A DNA stretch of 64,000 nt from positions 44,539,501 through 44,603,500 of the forward strand of contig CP136898.1 of assembly GCA_034359265.1 (NCBI GenBank), written 5' to 3'. The notes under the pieces are model-generated. The model did no database searches. It was given only the letters and a program-made list of their open reading frames with translations, and was not told where the DNA came from. Of this stretch, positions 11,444-20,586 are shown piece by piece (the first letter of the stretch is position 1; the number at the start of each line of letters is the position of its first letter). The stretch is from Canna indica. Lineage: Eukaryota > Streptophyta > Magnoliopsida > Zingiberales > Cannaceae. The position numbers were made by a program, and so were the translations under genes.

Positions 11444-11592
11444 TCATTTGTGACCAACCAAACGCTTGCAAATAGAAGTTGCAACTCTACTTGCGGGCAA
11501 CCAAACAATATGTTGCAAATTCTTTTCGCGTGCATTTGTCTTTGCATGCAAATGTTTTTTGCAATATTTGTACTTGTGGGCAACCAAACGCA
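11444..11592. repeat. Short insertion with three CAACCAAAC motifs
   Basis: This stretch interrupts the LTR just after its TATA box. It holds three direct, imperfect copies of a GGGCAACCAAACGC-like motif (near 11,452, 11,492 and 11,573), each near TGCAA. A reverse-complement relative (GCATTTGGTTACCCGC) occurs at 15,536. It may be a small MITE, but I see no clear inverted termini or target duplication. Confidence 0.35.
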
Positions 11593-11850
11593 ATCTTAAT
11601 TGAGCCTCAACCTTTCATTAATTCTTCATGAAAGGGATCAAGAAGAGCTAGGAGCTTGACACCAGAGCTAAATACTAGTATTTTAATTATTGCTCCATTT
11701 GTTTTATAAGTTCATATTATTATTTTTGTAATATTTAAAGCTTGCTTTGTTGACCTAGAGTGTTACATCAGTGTTAGTTTGAACTTGAAATTTTATGTAT
11801 TACCTTGCCCTAACTAGTAAATTTTTTTGCATTTGCCACTACATCCTCTC

Positions 11851-12143
11851 CTTGTTCAATTTGGTCAGCGTTATAAATAGTCAATAACTTGCCTTCATTG
11901 GCGTGTATTTAAGATGATGTTATCTTACTTTGAATGATTATCCCCGATCCTAGGAGTCTGCAGAAAGAAATTAATTTATTTCTTCAGCCCCTAACTTTTG
12001 AATTGAAAACTTTTTAGAAATAGGGAGCTATATATCAAATTGTCATTGGAAGAAAAATTTAACATTATTACATTAAGGGCAGCACACTTGTCAATAATCG
12101 ATGACTTTTTGAGTATTAGTTGCCAATAGATACATTATTCTTA
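11851..12143. other. Unassigned A/T-rich spacer
   Basis: About 290 bp between the decayed LTR and a MITE. I see no coding region, repeat or terminal motif. Confidence 0.4.
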
Positions 12144-12945
12144 GGTGGCATTTGATGCATTGACAAACAGATTACCAAACAATCTATATTACTGGTAATT
12201 TCACATTGTAGTGTTTGATATGCGTAGATAATCTTACTGTTATCCATATTGTCATCTTTGGTACAATAATAAGATTACCGAGAAAATAATATTCTTTTAG
12301 TAAAATACCCTCCAAATATAATTGGCTAACTATAACCCCCATGGTACTCGATACCCACGACACCTAATCTAATCGTCGGCAACCAGTGACACCCGACCAT
12401 GGCAAGACCCCCATCGATGTGATCGGTGGCATCACCGACCAACGACACCCAATCTGATATGATCACCGAAGACCGGCGACACCCCGTCATTGACTATTGG
12501 GGGCATCGTCGACGATTGGGGACATCACCAACTGGCAATCGATGATGCCATATTATACTAGAAAATTTAAATTTTATTGTTGAAGAATCGGACGAGATAA
12601 TGAAGCGTGACGAGGGTGAAGGAGAAGAGGGAGCCAGATCCGAGAGGAGATGAGGTTGAAGAAGAGGAGATGGGGATTGAGGCGGAAAAGACGAGGTTGA
12701 ACAAGAAGAGGAGAAGGGGATTGCGGCAAAAAAAGAGAGGGGAGACCGAGATGAGAGGTATTTTTGTTTGGGATATTTTTATTAAAACATAAAACTAAAT
12801 GAGATTCTCACTTCACTAATAATCTACTTAGACACCTTTCATGGGGGCTAATCTACATTACTATTTTTGTCAATGTAGTGAGCCGAGGTAATTTAAATAA
12901 GGGTTCCTCATAATCTGGATAGATTACCTTTTACTAAACACTCCC
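12144..12945. mobile_element. PIF/Harbinger-type MITE with TTA target duplication
   Basis: Flanked by TTA on both sides (12,141-12,143 and 12,946-12,948). The ends GGTGGCATTTGATG and, reversed, GGGAGTGTTTAGTA are weakly inverted. The sequence shares TAATCTACATTAC and TTGGTACAATAAT-type stretches with the element at 19,722-20,301. The centre is a more GC-rich stretch (about 12,340-12,560) and an AG-rich stretch (12,600-12,760) with no transposase. The 61-codon open frame at 12,607 is the AG-rich repeat and not a gene. Confidence 0.6.
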
Positions 12946-13478
12946 TTAGTGAATTTGTCAGTAATACCAACGAATCATGTCCATTGGTAGTTCATCCATG
13001 GGTATAGTTAGTTTTCTTCTAGTGTTTTGGTCCGGATCTCTAGCTTCCCGATCCGACCAATTAGGTCAAGCTAGGTTTCAATAACTATGCATTAATTTAT
13101 ATTCCAAAAAGAAATTTAAATTTTGGATCACTTGCAAAACTATTTTTTTCTAATAATTTATTTGTTTAATAGTAATTATTAACTTTATATCTTTTGATCA
13201 ATTTTAAACTATATTTTATTTATATTTGAACACTAATATATTCAAAAGCAACCCTATGATAGTATTTGCAAACTTATCTAATTCTCCTTTATTTTGCCCC
13301 ACCTAATCTTATTCCTATTCGGCATGGGAAAGCAAATACTGCAATACCAATTATTTTTAGTTTAGATATATCAATCAATCATGTACATGAGATTAATTCC
13401 ATGATTTGTTCATATTATTATTGCCCTAATCATACACGTGTATACCGACTCATATGGGAAAAATCTAAGTGCAACTTC

Positions 13479-13680
13479 TATGGGCAGACTGTCCATAGAA
13501 AATCTATGAATAATTGGATATAGACTTTAAGCGACTGGACATGAATAGAAAAGGAATAGATATGTACATAGATTGAAAAAGAATGAATATGAATATATCC
13601 AGTCCTTTTCTATTCATGTTCAGTAGCTTAAAGTCCATATCCACTCGTTTATAGATATTTATATGGGCAGGCTGCCCATA
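13479..13680. repeat. Hairpin MITE with palindromic ends
   Basis: Two arms of about 78 bp (13,479-13,555 and 13,603-13,680) are inverted copies. Over the inner 40 bases only about three positions differ. Each end is itself a palindrome: TATGGGCAGACTGTCCATA on the left and the perfect TATGGGCAGGCTGCCCATA on the right. There is no coding capacity. A transcript would fold into one long stem. A related left arm is at 20,513-20,586. It lies about 50 bp upstream of the TATA box of the FAF pseudogene. Confidence 0.75.
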
Positions 13681-13800
13681 TTTTTTCCAAAAAATCTCTC
13701 CCCATATATAGCTTTTGCAACGCCATATTTCCATATAAAGCAGTAGAAGGAAAATGATTTCAATGTTTGTTCTCAATAGACGATGCTTATATAAGTGTTA

Positions 13801-13970
13801 ATGGTGAAGACGATTGAGGTGTGGAATTCCTTTAGTTCTTTCTCCTCTCCTTGCAAACTTATCTTCTCCTCTGCCCTATTTCATCACGAATCTTAAAGTG
13901 TGCACCATGACTTTTGGCGGCGAGACGAGCGTCGTCTACAACGTCAACAATCAACATAAGTTATAAAGTG
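13801..13970 (+). pseudogene. FAF-like pseudogene, 5' fragment
   Basis: ATG at 13,801 opens a frame similar to residues 7-60 of the gene at 18,611 (MVKTI.., FSSFSS.., then, in a shifted frame, the CTE-LG-ETG-VVYN-like stretch). A frameshift leads to a stop at 13,894-13,896. The similarity ends near 13,970, before the FAF domain. A CATATAAAG TATA box is kept at about 13,732. It is a decayed 5' fragment from the segmental duplication, with no functional product expected. Confidence 0.75.
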
Positions 13971-14021
13971 ATTGCAGTAGTAATTTCCTTGGGGGTAAAT
14001 TAAGAGAAGCCAAGGGCAATT

Positions 14022-14394
14022 ATGACAATGAAGCTGTGTTCTTCTCCTCCTCCGACCATCACGACCATGCTTTTTATCTTAGTGATTATCTTCTCAACCT
14101 TAATCATGCCGACGAGTTCTCGTAAAACACACACTGGCGAAGGAATCATCACAAAAGGTAATTGGTCTGTTAATTTCTCTTCCATTGAATTAATATTAGT
14201 ATATGTATTTGTTGATTAATGAATCAATATTGCTCGTAGTTACATGTTAATTTTATGTAATATATTTATGTTCAGGTAGAGTTTTAGGCAATAGAGTGTC
14301 TCCTTTTACCCCACCAGCACCGGCAACTAATCGTCATCCTGATCCGAAGTCTCTTTTTACGCCTCCAGCATCGGCAAAAGACAAATCCTTATGA
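14022..14394 (+). CDS. Predicted small secreted peptide precursor, two exons
   Basis: I do not recognise the family. Exons 14,022-14,157 and 14,276-14,394, joined by a GT-AG intron (GTAATT...TTCAG), give 84 residues. The N-terminus has a classic signal peptide: a short polar start, then the hydrophobic run MLFILVIIFSTLIM, then small residues (PTSS) as a likely cleavage site. The mature part is basic and Pro-rich with RVSPFTPPAPATNRHP and, next to it, SLFTPPASA. A third, better copy of the motif (RVSPFVPPTPIANRHPEPPP) lies just after the stop in another frame, at about 14,404-14,464. The order P-x-x-P-P-A-P-x-x-x-R-H recalls the EPIP motif of IDA/IDL abscission peptides, but it is not a clean match. 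TATA-like GTTATAAAG is at 13,957. Splicing is predicted. The gene may be damaged at its 3' end. Confidence 0.5.
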
Positions 14395-14560
14395 AAGTCT
14401 GAAGAGAGTGTCTCCTTTTGTGCCACCAACACCGATTGCCAATCGTCATCCCGAACCACCACCAATCAAGTGCTTTCTCCAATTGATTAGAACGTCAAAC
14501 CGGGCTTCCTTTAATCTTCCATTTTTAGTAACTAGAAAATAAAAGCTCTTGATAGTTTAT
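14395..14560 (+). other. Downstream motif copy and putative 3' end of the peptide gene
   Basis: A frame shifted against the annotated stop stays open to about 14,540 and contains RVSPFVPPTPIANRHPEPPP. This suggests a frameshift has cut off a repeat of the precursor. AAAATAAAAG near 14,537 could be the polyadenylation signal. Confidence 0.4.
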
Positions 14561-14641
14561 GATGTTGCATGTGATACGCTGTTTGAAATAATATCAATTA
14601 TGAAGTGAAACCCATCAATCACATTGTTGGATGATCAATAT

Positions 14642-14985
14642 ATATATTCTTAATTACTTAACTTTTTTCTCTTTCTTTTTTATACATGGCTTTGTCATCT
14701 TATTTCTAACAAAGGAAGAATTAAATTGAATTTAATATAATGCTCAAGTGTAATTTCTAATTTCTAATTTTGGTGGTCTTCACTTTTTGTTGTCTAGTCC
14801 TCTTATTTCAATTACATTATATATTCCTAATTACTTAACTTTTTTCTCTTTCTTTTTTATACATGGCTTTGTCATCTTATTTCTAACAAAGGAAGAATTA
14901 AATTGAATTTAATGTAATGCTTAAGTGTAATTTCTAATTTCTAATTTTGGAGGTCCTCACTTTTTGTCATCTAATATAGCTTGGT
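14642..14985. repeat. Tandem duplication, 177-bp unit, two copies
   Basis: TAATTACTTAACTTTTTTC and the next roughly 150 bases recur at an offset of 177 bp (14,651 and 14,828), almost identical to TAATTTCTAATTTTGG. The second copy has few changes, so the duplication is fairly recent. It is A/T-rich and noncoding. Confidence 0.8.
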
Positions 14986-15557
14986 CGACTAATTTTTAAC
15001 ATACATAACATGCAAGGCTAATTGTTTACAAGAAACAATAGGGATGTCAATGGTTTGGTTAACGGTATTTTTAGTGGATAATCAAAATCGAAACTATTTA
15101 GGAATCTGTTCACCAATAACAAAACTAATTAACTCCATTTCACAAATCCAATGACCTAAAAAGTTTTATAATTAGTTTTTCCTTAAATGAATAAGTTTTG
15201 GTTATGGGTGACAAAAATTTATAGAACATTATTAAATTGGCGTGACTCAAAATTAATCATTTATGATAAGATAAAACTCATGTGTGTTGCATCAATATCC
15301 CCAAATCCCTGATGCTTATTCTTGACGGTTGTCCCTTATCATTTAAATAACTAGTTTCAACACCTATAAAATTTTAGAAAATAACAATATAAATATAATT
15401 TGATAAAATATTACAAGATTTAGAATTTAATTAACCCACTCTATTCATTTAAAATCTACCCGAGTCAATTGGATTAGTTCGGCATTTTTATGCATATCTT
15501 TAAAGTGTCTTAATCCAATACTGACTATGGGGGCATTTGGTTACCCGCAAGTGCCAA
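14986..15557. other. A/T-rich spacer with one hAT-like end and a MITE-like end
   Basis: TAGGGATGTCAATGG at about 15,045 resembles the terminus of non-autonomous hAT elements (compare TAGGGATGGCAA at 32,333), but no partner end is found. GGGGGCATTTGGTTACCC at 15,532 resembles a MITE terminus and is cut by the CACTA element that follows. No coding region. Confidence 0.35.
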
Positions 15558-16688
15558 CACAACTAAAAAATAGTTCAATCGGTACTAGTATTAGTGACGA
15601 TCGACATAGTTGTTGCTAACGGCTATGGCCTACCTACGGCCATTGGAGTCGTCACTAATGATAGCTGCTGCAACCATCACCTATTACACAAACATGTTTG
15701 ACGGTTCAACGATAGCCACTTGAAGCCGTTGTTGATAGGTAGAGGGCGCGGGAACAACGCCAAATTAAAATACTTATTAGCGGCGGCCTTGCGACGGCTG
15801 TTGTGGTCGTCGCTGATAAGTCTTTTTATTTCATCCCACGATCGCGCCCTCCCTTTCCCTATTCCTCTTCTTCTCACTTCTTCTTTTCCGCGTCGCAGTC
15901 GATCTTTGCTGTCATTTCTCGCCGATCTCCGCCGCTTATCATATTTGGGGACGAAACCCTAGGTTTTGGCCCCAACGCCAACATCCACCACAGCCTCCAC
16001 CGTAGTCGTGACATATATCTTTTTTAGTATGTTTCGATTACATTTGATTCTTAATATAGTTATTGCATTTGATAAGATATACTTTATACTTGAATTTTTT
16101 TTATATAGTTTAGTTTTGATAATTGACGGCCTTCATTTAAGGCTTGATTCCTGCATTTTGATTACATTTGACGATATATATAATCTTTGTGTATAAAATG
16201 ATTATTGTTTTGTGTATGGTCAAATGTTGTAAATTTATATTTTGTGTAATTAGTTTGAATATATATCGATGTAAATAGGAATGTTCTATTTTTTTATTTT
16301 TTAAACATCAACGATGGCTTACCAACGGCTAGTCGTAAATAAGCCGTCGATGAAAGCGTATCATAAAATGAATGATGGTCTGGGCAGCATGGGTTATCAC
16401 AGTTGATAATAACCTTTAGCTACAGCTAAGCAACGACTTGTTCAGCGATGCATTACCAATGGCTGCTACGACTGTTAATGATAACATTTCAGTGATGGCT
16501 CTAGCGGCCGTCGCTGATGACTGCATATGAGCGACAGCACTAGCGGCCGATGTTGATAAGTTATTTGTGACAGCCTTGTCGGCCATCGCAAGTTATTAGC
16601 GACACACTCTTCTACGATGAATTATTCTAAGCAACGGACTGTTAAGCAACGGATTGAGCCGTCAGTGAAGCTTATATTCCCAGTAGTG
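15558..16688. mobile_element. Non-autonomous CACTA (En/Spm) element with CAA target duplication
   Basis: Flanked by CAA at 15,555-15,557 and 16,689-16,691. The right end ATTCCCAGTAGTG is the inverted CACTACTGGGAAT terminus. The left end CACAACTAAAAAAT is a mutated form. Both ends carry many short subterminal motifs of the AGCGACGGC / GCCGTCGC type in both orientations, the usual binding sites of the small CACTA protein. The interior (CT-rich near 15,850) has no transposase; the open frames at 15,677-16,196 are chance. Confidence 0.75.
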
Positions 16689-16691
16689 CAA

Positions 16692-17504
16692 TGCTATAAC
16701 TCTAGTTACAAACTTGCAGCAAATAGACTAATAAATTTGTTTGGTTGACTGCAAAAATTTCTTGTAGCATTTAGTATTTACATATTGTGTTTTTAATATT
16801 ATTTGCAGGCTACAAAAGAAATTGCAGCCCAAAAAGTCGGATTTACAAGATTGCAAGCTGCAAATGTAATAATTTATGTATTAGTAAATAATTAATTTGA
16901 CTGAGTTAGAGTCGTCGGATGGTGACGAGATAAATATCAAAAGTTGTAGATTTTTGCGTGCTGAATGTGATGGTAGTGTTAGATTTTAGATTTGATGTCG
17001 TTTGACAAAAAATTTTATTTTTCAATATTATATAGTAACAAAAATTATTAATTTATTTTGATAAATAATTAAATAATATAAAATAATATCGTACTAAACC
17101 AAATGATGATTTAGAGTATAAAATAATATAATTCTAGGTCGGATTGATTTTCTTATAGCCGATAAATTATTATTGGGGTAAAATGACCGATTTACCTTTT
17201 GCCTTTAATTGTTTGTTATTGCTTATAAATTTGTTGAACTCCTATTGCATATTATTGTTGGATCAATTTAGGAGATTTTTTTGACCTTTTTCGGCTAGAT
17301 CACAAGTTTTTCCAGTGCTCGTTGGCCATTTCTTGCTCCTTCGATGATTCGTGGATCGATTTGTGCTCGAGATGGATTCTGGGTCGCACCTTTCAAACAT
17401 CCATGCGAGCGACCACCGTCACTTGAAATGGAAAATCTAGGCTCCTCTGCCGCGTTGGGTGTTTCTAGTGTCGTCAATCCTTGGCGTGGCTCATCTAGTG
17501 ACGT
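16692..17504. other. Unassigned spacer
   Basis: A/T-rich to about 17,270, then mixed composition. TTTGTTTGGTTGACTGC at 16,735 may be the far side of the MITE-like sequence split by the CACTA element. The open frames at 17,295-17,544 match nothing I know and overlap on both strands. Confidence 0.35.
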
Positions 17505-17765
17505 CCTACCTCGGCCTAATAAAAATTTAGGCCAAAGAACCTAGGCTCGGCACAACACGAAAACTAAATAGATCGTCACGGCCTGCCCTATTAGCACGAT
17601 TATCGAAAACTAAACGAGCCACCCCTCTCTTGACTCTAGTTATCAAGATATTAGGCCGAGCCGAACCTACATCCCCTGGCCCGACGCGATAACGGGCAGC
17701 CCGATCGCCCGAACACAATAAAATCGTGTTCGGGCTATCGGGCCGGGCTAAAATTGTCATAGCTA
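17505..17765. mobile_element. hAT-type remnant rich in GGCCCG/CGGGCT
   Basis: The right end, read on the minus strand, is TAGCTATGACAATTTTAGCC followed by GGCCCGATAGCCCG. It resembles the element at 36,549-37,026 (TAGAGCTGGCAA, cgggct-rich body). The left end is not found, so it is probably truncated. No transposase. Confidence 0.4.
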
Positions 17766-18343
17766 GATATGAAGATGCAAGTTGTAAGTGAAATTGCAAC
17801 TTATTTTTAATCTTGATTTTTATGATAGCAAGCTAAGAACTAATGTTTGATTAAAAACTTCATAAAAGATTACAAAATTTAGAATTAAATAAATCCACTC
17901 AGGTCAATTAAAATCAAGTCGAGTCTATCGTTTGGATCAGTTCAAGCTTTTTATGCATATCTTTAAAGTGACTTGATCCAAGTTTTAGTCCGGATCCCTA
18001 GTTTCCGGATTCTACCATCCAGGTAAAGCTATGTATGTTTTGACAACTATGTATCAATTTATATCCAAAATGAAATTTAAATTTTGGATCACATGCAAAA
18101 CTAATTAATTAATTTTTTCCAATAATTTGTTTGTTTCAGAATAATAACTAATTTTGTATCTTTTGATCAATTCTAAATTATATTTTATTTAAAATAGGAA
18201 CAATAAAGCGACATTTACTATAATATTTGTAAACTTAGCTCATTTTCTTATATTTTGCCCGTCCTAATCCTATTCCTAATTGGCACAGTATATGCTCAAT
18301 GCCTGATGTTTTCTATTCACATCAATCAATTATGTACCCGAGA

Positions 18344-18454
18344 ATTTTTTTTTAACAAAAATAAAAAATTACATTATGTGATAATATTAAATTTTGAATT
18401 TTAGATCTTTAAAAAATAAAAAAAAAATGTTATCAACTATGCTAGCAACAGTTG
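18344..18454 (-). mobile_element. SINE copy 1
   Basis: About 110 bp flanked by GTACCCGAGA (18,334-18,343) and GTACTCGAGA (18,455-18,464), 9 of 10 identical. It has a T-rich left end, which is the A-tail of a minus-strand insert. Reversed, it reads as a short Pol III type element closely related to 19,372-19,489. The duplicated segment at 13,380-13,400 lacks it, so the insertion postdates the duplication. Confidence 0.75.
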
Positions 18455-18561
18455 GTACTCGAGATTAATTCAAGATCTCTTCGTATTCATATTGCCCTAA
18501 TCAAACACGTGCATACAACCACATATAGGAAGAATATAACTTTTGTGACGCCACCGTTTCC

Positions 18562-18570
18562 ATATAAAGA
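18562..18570 (+). promoter_or_regulatory. TATA box of the FAF-like gene
   Basis: ATATAAAGA lies about 45 bases before the ATG at 18,611. The sequence and its spacing are conserved in the duplicated copy at about 13,732. This predicts a very short 5' leader. Confidence 0.6.
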
Positions 18571-18610
18571 ACCTATTGCCATGTCTGTTCTCAATACTCA
18601 TCAATAGACG

Positions 18611-19261
18611 ATGCTTATAAAGGTATTAATGGTGAAGACAATCAACGCGTTTAGTTCCTTCAGTTCTTTCTCCTCCCCTTGCAATGCATGGGCCATGAAG
18701 TTTTCTTCTCCTCTGCCTCGTTCCATCACGAACCTTGACGTGTGCACCGAGATTTTAGGCTGCGAGACGGGCGTCGTCTACAACTTCAGCGATTACAACC
18801 GCGACATGAGAGCGGGAGATCAAGATTTGGAGACGACGACGAGCGATGAGAGAGAAACAATTCTGCGGGAGAGGGAGCAGGAAAGGAAGTACAGGAAGAA
18901 TGCGGCTAACTTCCCCCCGCCGCTCACTGTTCTCTCCGGCGAAGCGAGGTGCAGAATTGTGAGCAAGAGGGAGAACGGGCGGCTACAGCTTTTTTGCGTG
19001 AGACCGACCTTGATGGAAGCACGGAGAGAAGATGGATCCCTGAAACTTGTACTGTTATCAGGTGATGATGTTGAATTGGATAGGGAAGCTACAACAGTGG
19101 AGGACACAGGGAATGGAGGGTGTAAGGAAGAAGAAGGTGGCGGTGGATGTTCGAGGAGGAATTCCGACGCCAAGAGACTGCTACAAATTGATGCAGACGC
19201 TCCCTTGGTTATCTTCAGCGGCCCTTGTTCTTTAACGCAATCTGCCTTGATCTTAGGATAA
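18611..19261 (+). CDS. FANTASTIC FOUR-like (FAF domain) protein
   Basis: One intronless frame of 216 residues with an intact start and stop. A Ser-rich N-terminus is followed by DVCTEILGCETG (about 43-54), the N-terminal motif of FAF proteins. A charged stretch (75-95) leads to the FAF domain at about 99-150: NFPPPLTVLSG, KRENGRLQLFCV and ARREDGSLKLVLL, matching the family pattern of FPPP-L, two (R/K)E(D/N)GRL-type repeats. An acidic, Gly-rich and Cys-containing tail follows. FAF proteins are plant-specific; in Arabidopsis they affect shoot meristem size through WUSCHEL, and their biochemistry is unknown. ATG 18,611 is the first after the TATA box; Met-7 (18,629) is conserved in the pseudogene and could be the true start. 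It is the only clearly intact host gene in the window. Domain spacing is shorter than in typical FAF members, so paralogue naming is not attempted. Confidence 0.8.
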   Translation: MLIKVLMVKTINAFSSFSSFSSPCNAWAMKFSSPLPRSITNLDVCTEILGCETGVVYNFSDYNRDMRAGDQDLETTTSDERETILREREQERKYRKNAANFPPPLTVLSGEARCRIVSKRENGRLQLFCVRPTLMEARREDGSLKLVLLSGDDVELDREATTVEDTGNGGCKEEEGGGGCSRRNSDAKRLLQIDADAPLVIFSGPCSLTQSALILG

Positions 19262-19371
19262 TTCTTAACCTCTAATTAATTAGCTTTAAATGTAACGGTG
19301 CTTTAGTTTTGTTGTATTATTTTATCCAGATCTATATCGTCATTAATTTCAAGTTTACAAGTTAGATGTTT

Positions 19372-19489
19372 TTTTTTATAACAAAAATAAAAAATCATAA
19401 TAGATGATCATATTAAGATTCGAGCTCTAAAATCTTTAGAAAACATATAACATGTTACTACTAACTATGCTATTCCTGGTTAGCTTACT
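19372..19489 (-). mobile_element. SINE copy 2
   Basis: 118 bp flanked by the perfect 12-bp duplication AGTTAGATGTTT (19,360-19,371 and 19,490-19,501). It has a T-rich left end. Reversed, it starts GCTAACCAGGAATAGCATAG and contains GAGCTCGAATCTTA, a degenerate Pol III B box, as in tRNA-derived SINEs. It sits about 110 bp past the FAF stop and may lie in the transcript's 3' region. Confidence 0.8.
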
Positions 19490-19721
19490 AGTTAGATGTT
19501 TGAATGTAAGAATTGTTGAAGTTGGATACAGAAAGACTACGGAGAGTTTGATGTTTTTGTTATGTAATTTGACTCAATATTGAATCTATAACTACAACTG
19601 AACTGTTTAGGCAAATTTTTGATTCTGTGTCAATGGATCATTATATATGAAATCCTTCGTTCCTTCTCCCTTGGATCATAAATCTGCCGTCTACATTCGA
19701 TCCAAGTTGAGTAGAGTATAA

Positions 19722-19949
19722 GGGGGCGTTTGGTATATTATCACTTAAGATTATTAAAAATTTAAATTACCACTCAAATAGATTATCGTTTTAAAAATTA
19801 CTGATAATGTTACATTACGATATTTGGTATGTATAGTTAAGATCGCTAGTAATCCACGTTATCTTGTTTGGTATAAAAAAAATATTACTAAAAATATTAT
19901 ATCTTTAACTAAAATATCCTCAAATAATAAATAAATAAATAAAGAATAA

Positions 19950-19981
<32 letters not shown>

Positions 19982-20301
19982 AATAAAAAATAGGAATTAT
20001 CAATTTACTATGAGATGAGGCGGGGATTTTTTTCTATGTCAATAGAGGATATTTTAGTTGGGGGTATTTTTATCAATAAAATAAAATAAAATAAAATAAC
20101 ATTACCACCTTACTGGTAATCCACATAGTCACCCCCTCCGTTGGTAATGTGGATTATCACTTGAGTGGTAATGTAGATTACCATGGACATCCATATTACC
20201 AATAATCTGTTTCAACCAAACGCGATAATCTGATGGGGCCCAGATAATTATAACTAAGATTATCAGTAATTCATTTACATTATCTCATACCATACATCCC
20301 C
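19722..20301. mobile_element. PIF/Harbinger-type MITE
   Basis: Ends GGGGGCGTTTGGTAT and, reversed, GGGGATGTATGGTAT match at 12 of 15 positions. The flanks are TAA on the left and TTA on the right, an imperfect 3-bp duplication. The interior has AATAA-type simple repeats at 19,925-19,990 and 20,075-20,098. It is the same family as 12,144-12,945, so two copies flank the gene island. Confidence 0.65.
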
Positions 20302-20586
20302 TTAGGGTTATTTATAAAACCACTAGCTCAACATGATCCACATGTTGCATTTGCAATTGTGAATAGAAATAAAAATTAATAAAAATTATATATCTCATTA
20401 GGAAATAAAGAAAATGCAATTGACCCTTAAAATTCAAGAATGCAAGTATTCATTCTTTTTTTAAAAGTATCATATCAATAATAGATCACACCCCCAATGG
20501 AAAAAAAAATTATATGGACAATCTTCCCATAGAAGTTTCTATGAATGATTGGACATGCGCTTTGACTGAATGAATATGATTAAATG
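20302..20586. other. Spacer with one arm of the hairpin MITE
   Basis: 20,513-20,586 resembles the left arm of the hairpin MITE at 13,479 (TATGGACA..., CTATGAATGATTGGACATG). The solo LTR then splits it. TTTTATCCATAGTAG after the LTR (about 22,090) may be the far remnant. Confidence 0.45.

Larger units (their letters stand above)
10688..11850 (+). mobile_element. 3' LTR of element B, right end decayed
   Basis: Begins TGTTATATTTAGG after the purine tract. It carries the TCGA array (11,035-11,391), the hairpin and TATAAATA at 11,436-11,443, then a foreign insertion to about 11,592. It then resumes as LTR R/U5-like sequence (GGGATCAAGAAGAGCTAG, compare 54,975-55,000). The similarity fades near 11,850 and no LTR end or target duplication is found. 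Confidence 0.7.
12990..13970 (+). repeat. Older copy of a segmental duplication (FAF promoter and start)
   Basis: From GTCCGGATC near 13,030 to the FAF pseudogene end, this stretch matches 17,970-18,800 closely: TTTAAATTTTGGATCAC, CTTTTGATCAATT, TTGCCCTAATCA, CACGTG, CCATATAAAG and the first coding part follow in the same order. The copy at 18 kb has a SINE where this one reads straight through (13,380-13,400), so this copy keeps the empty site. Confidence 0.75.
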
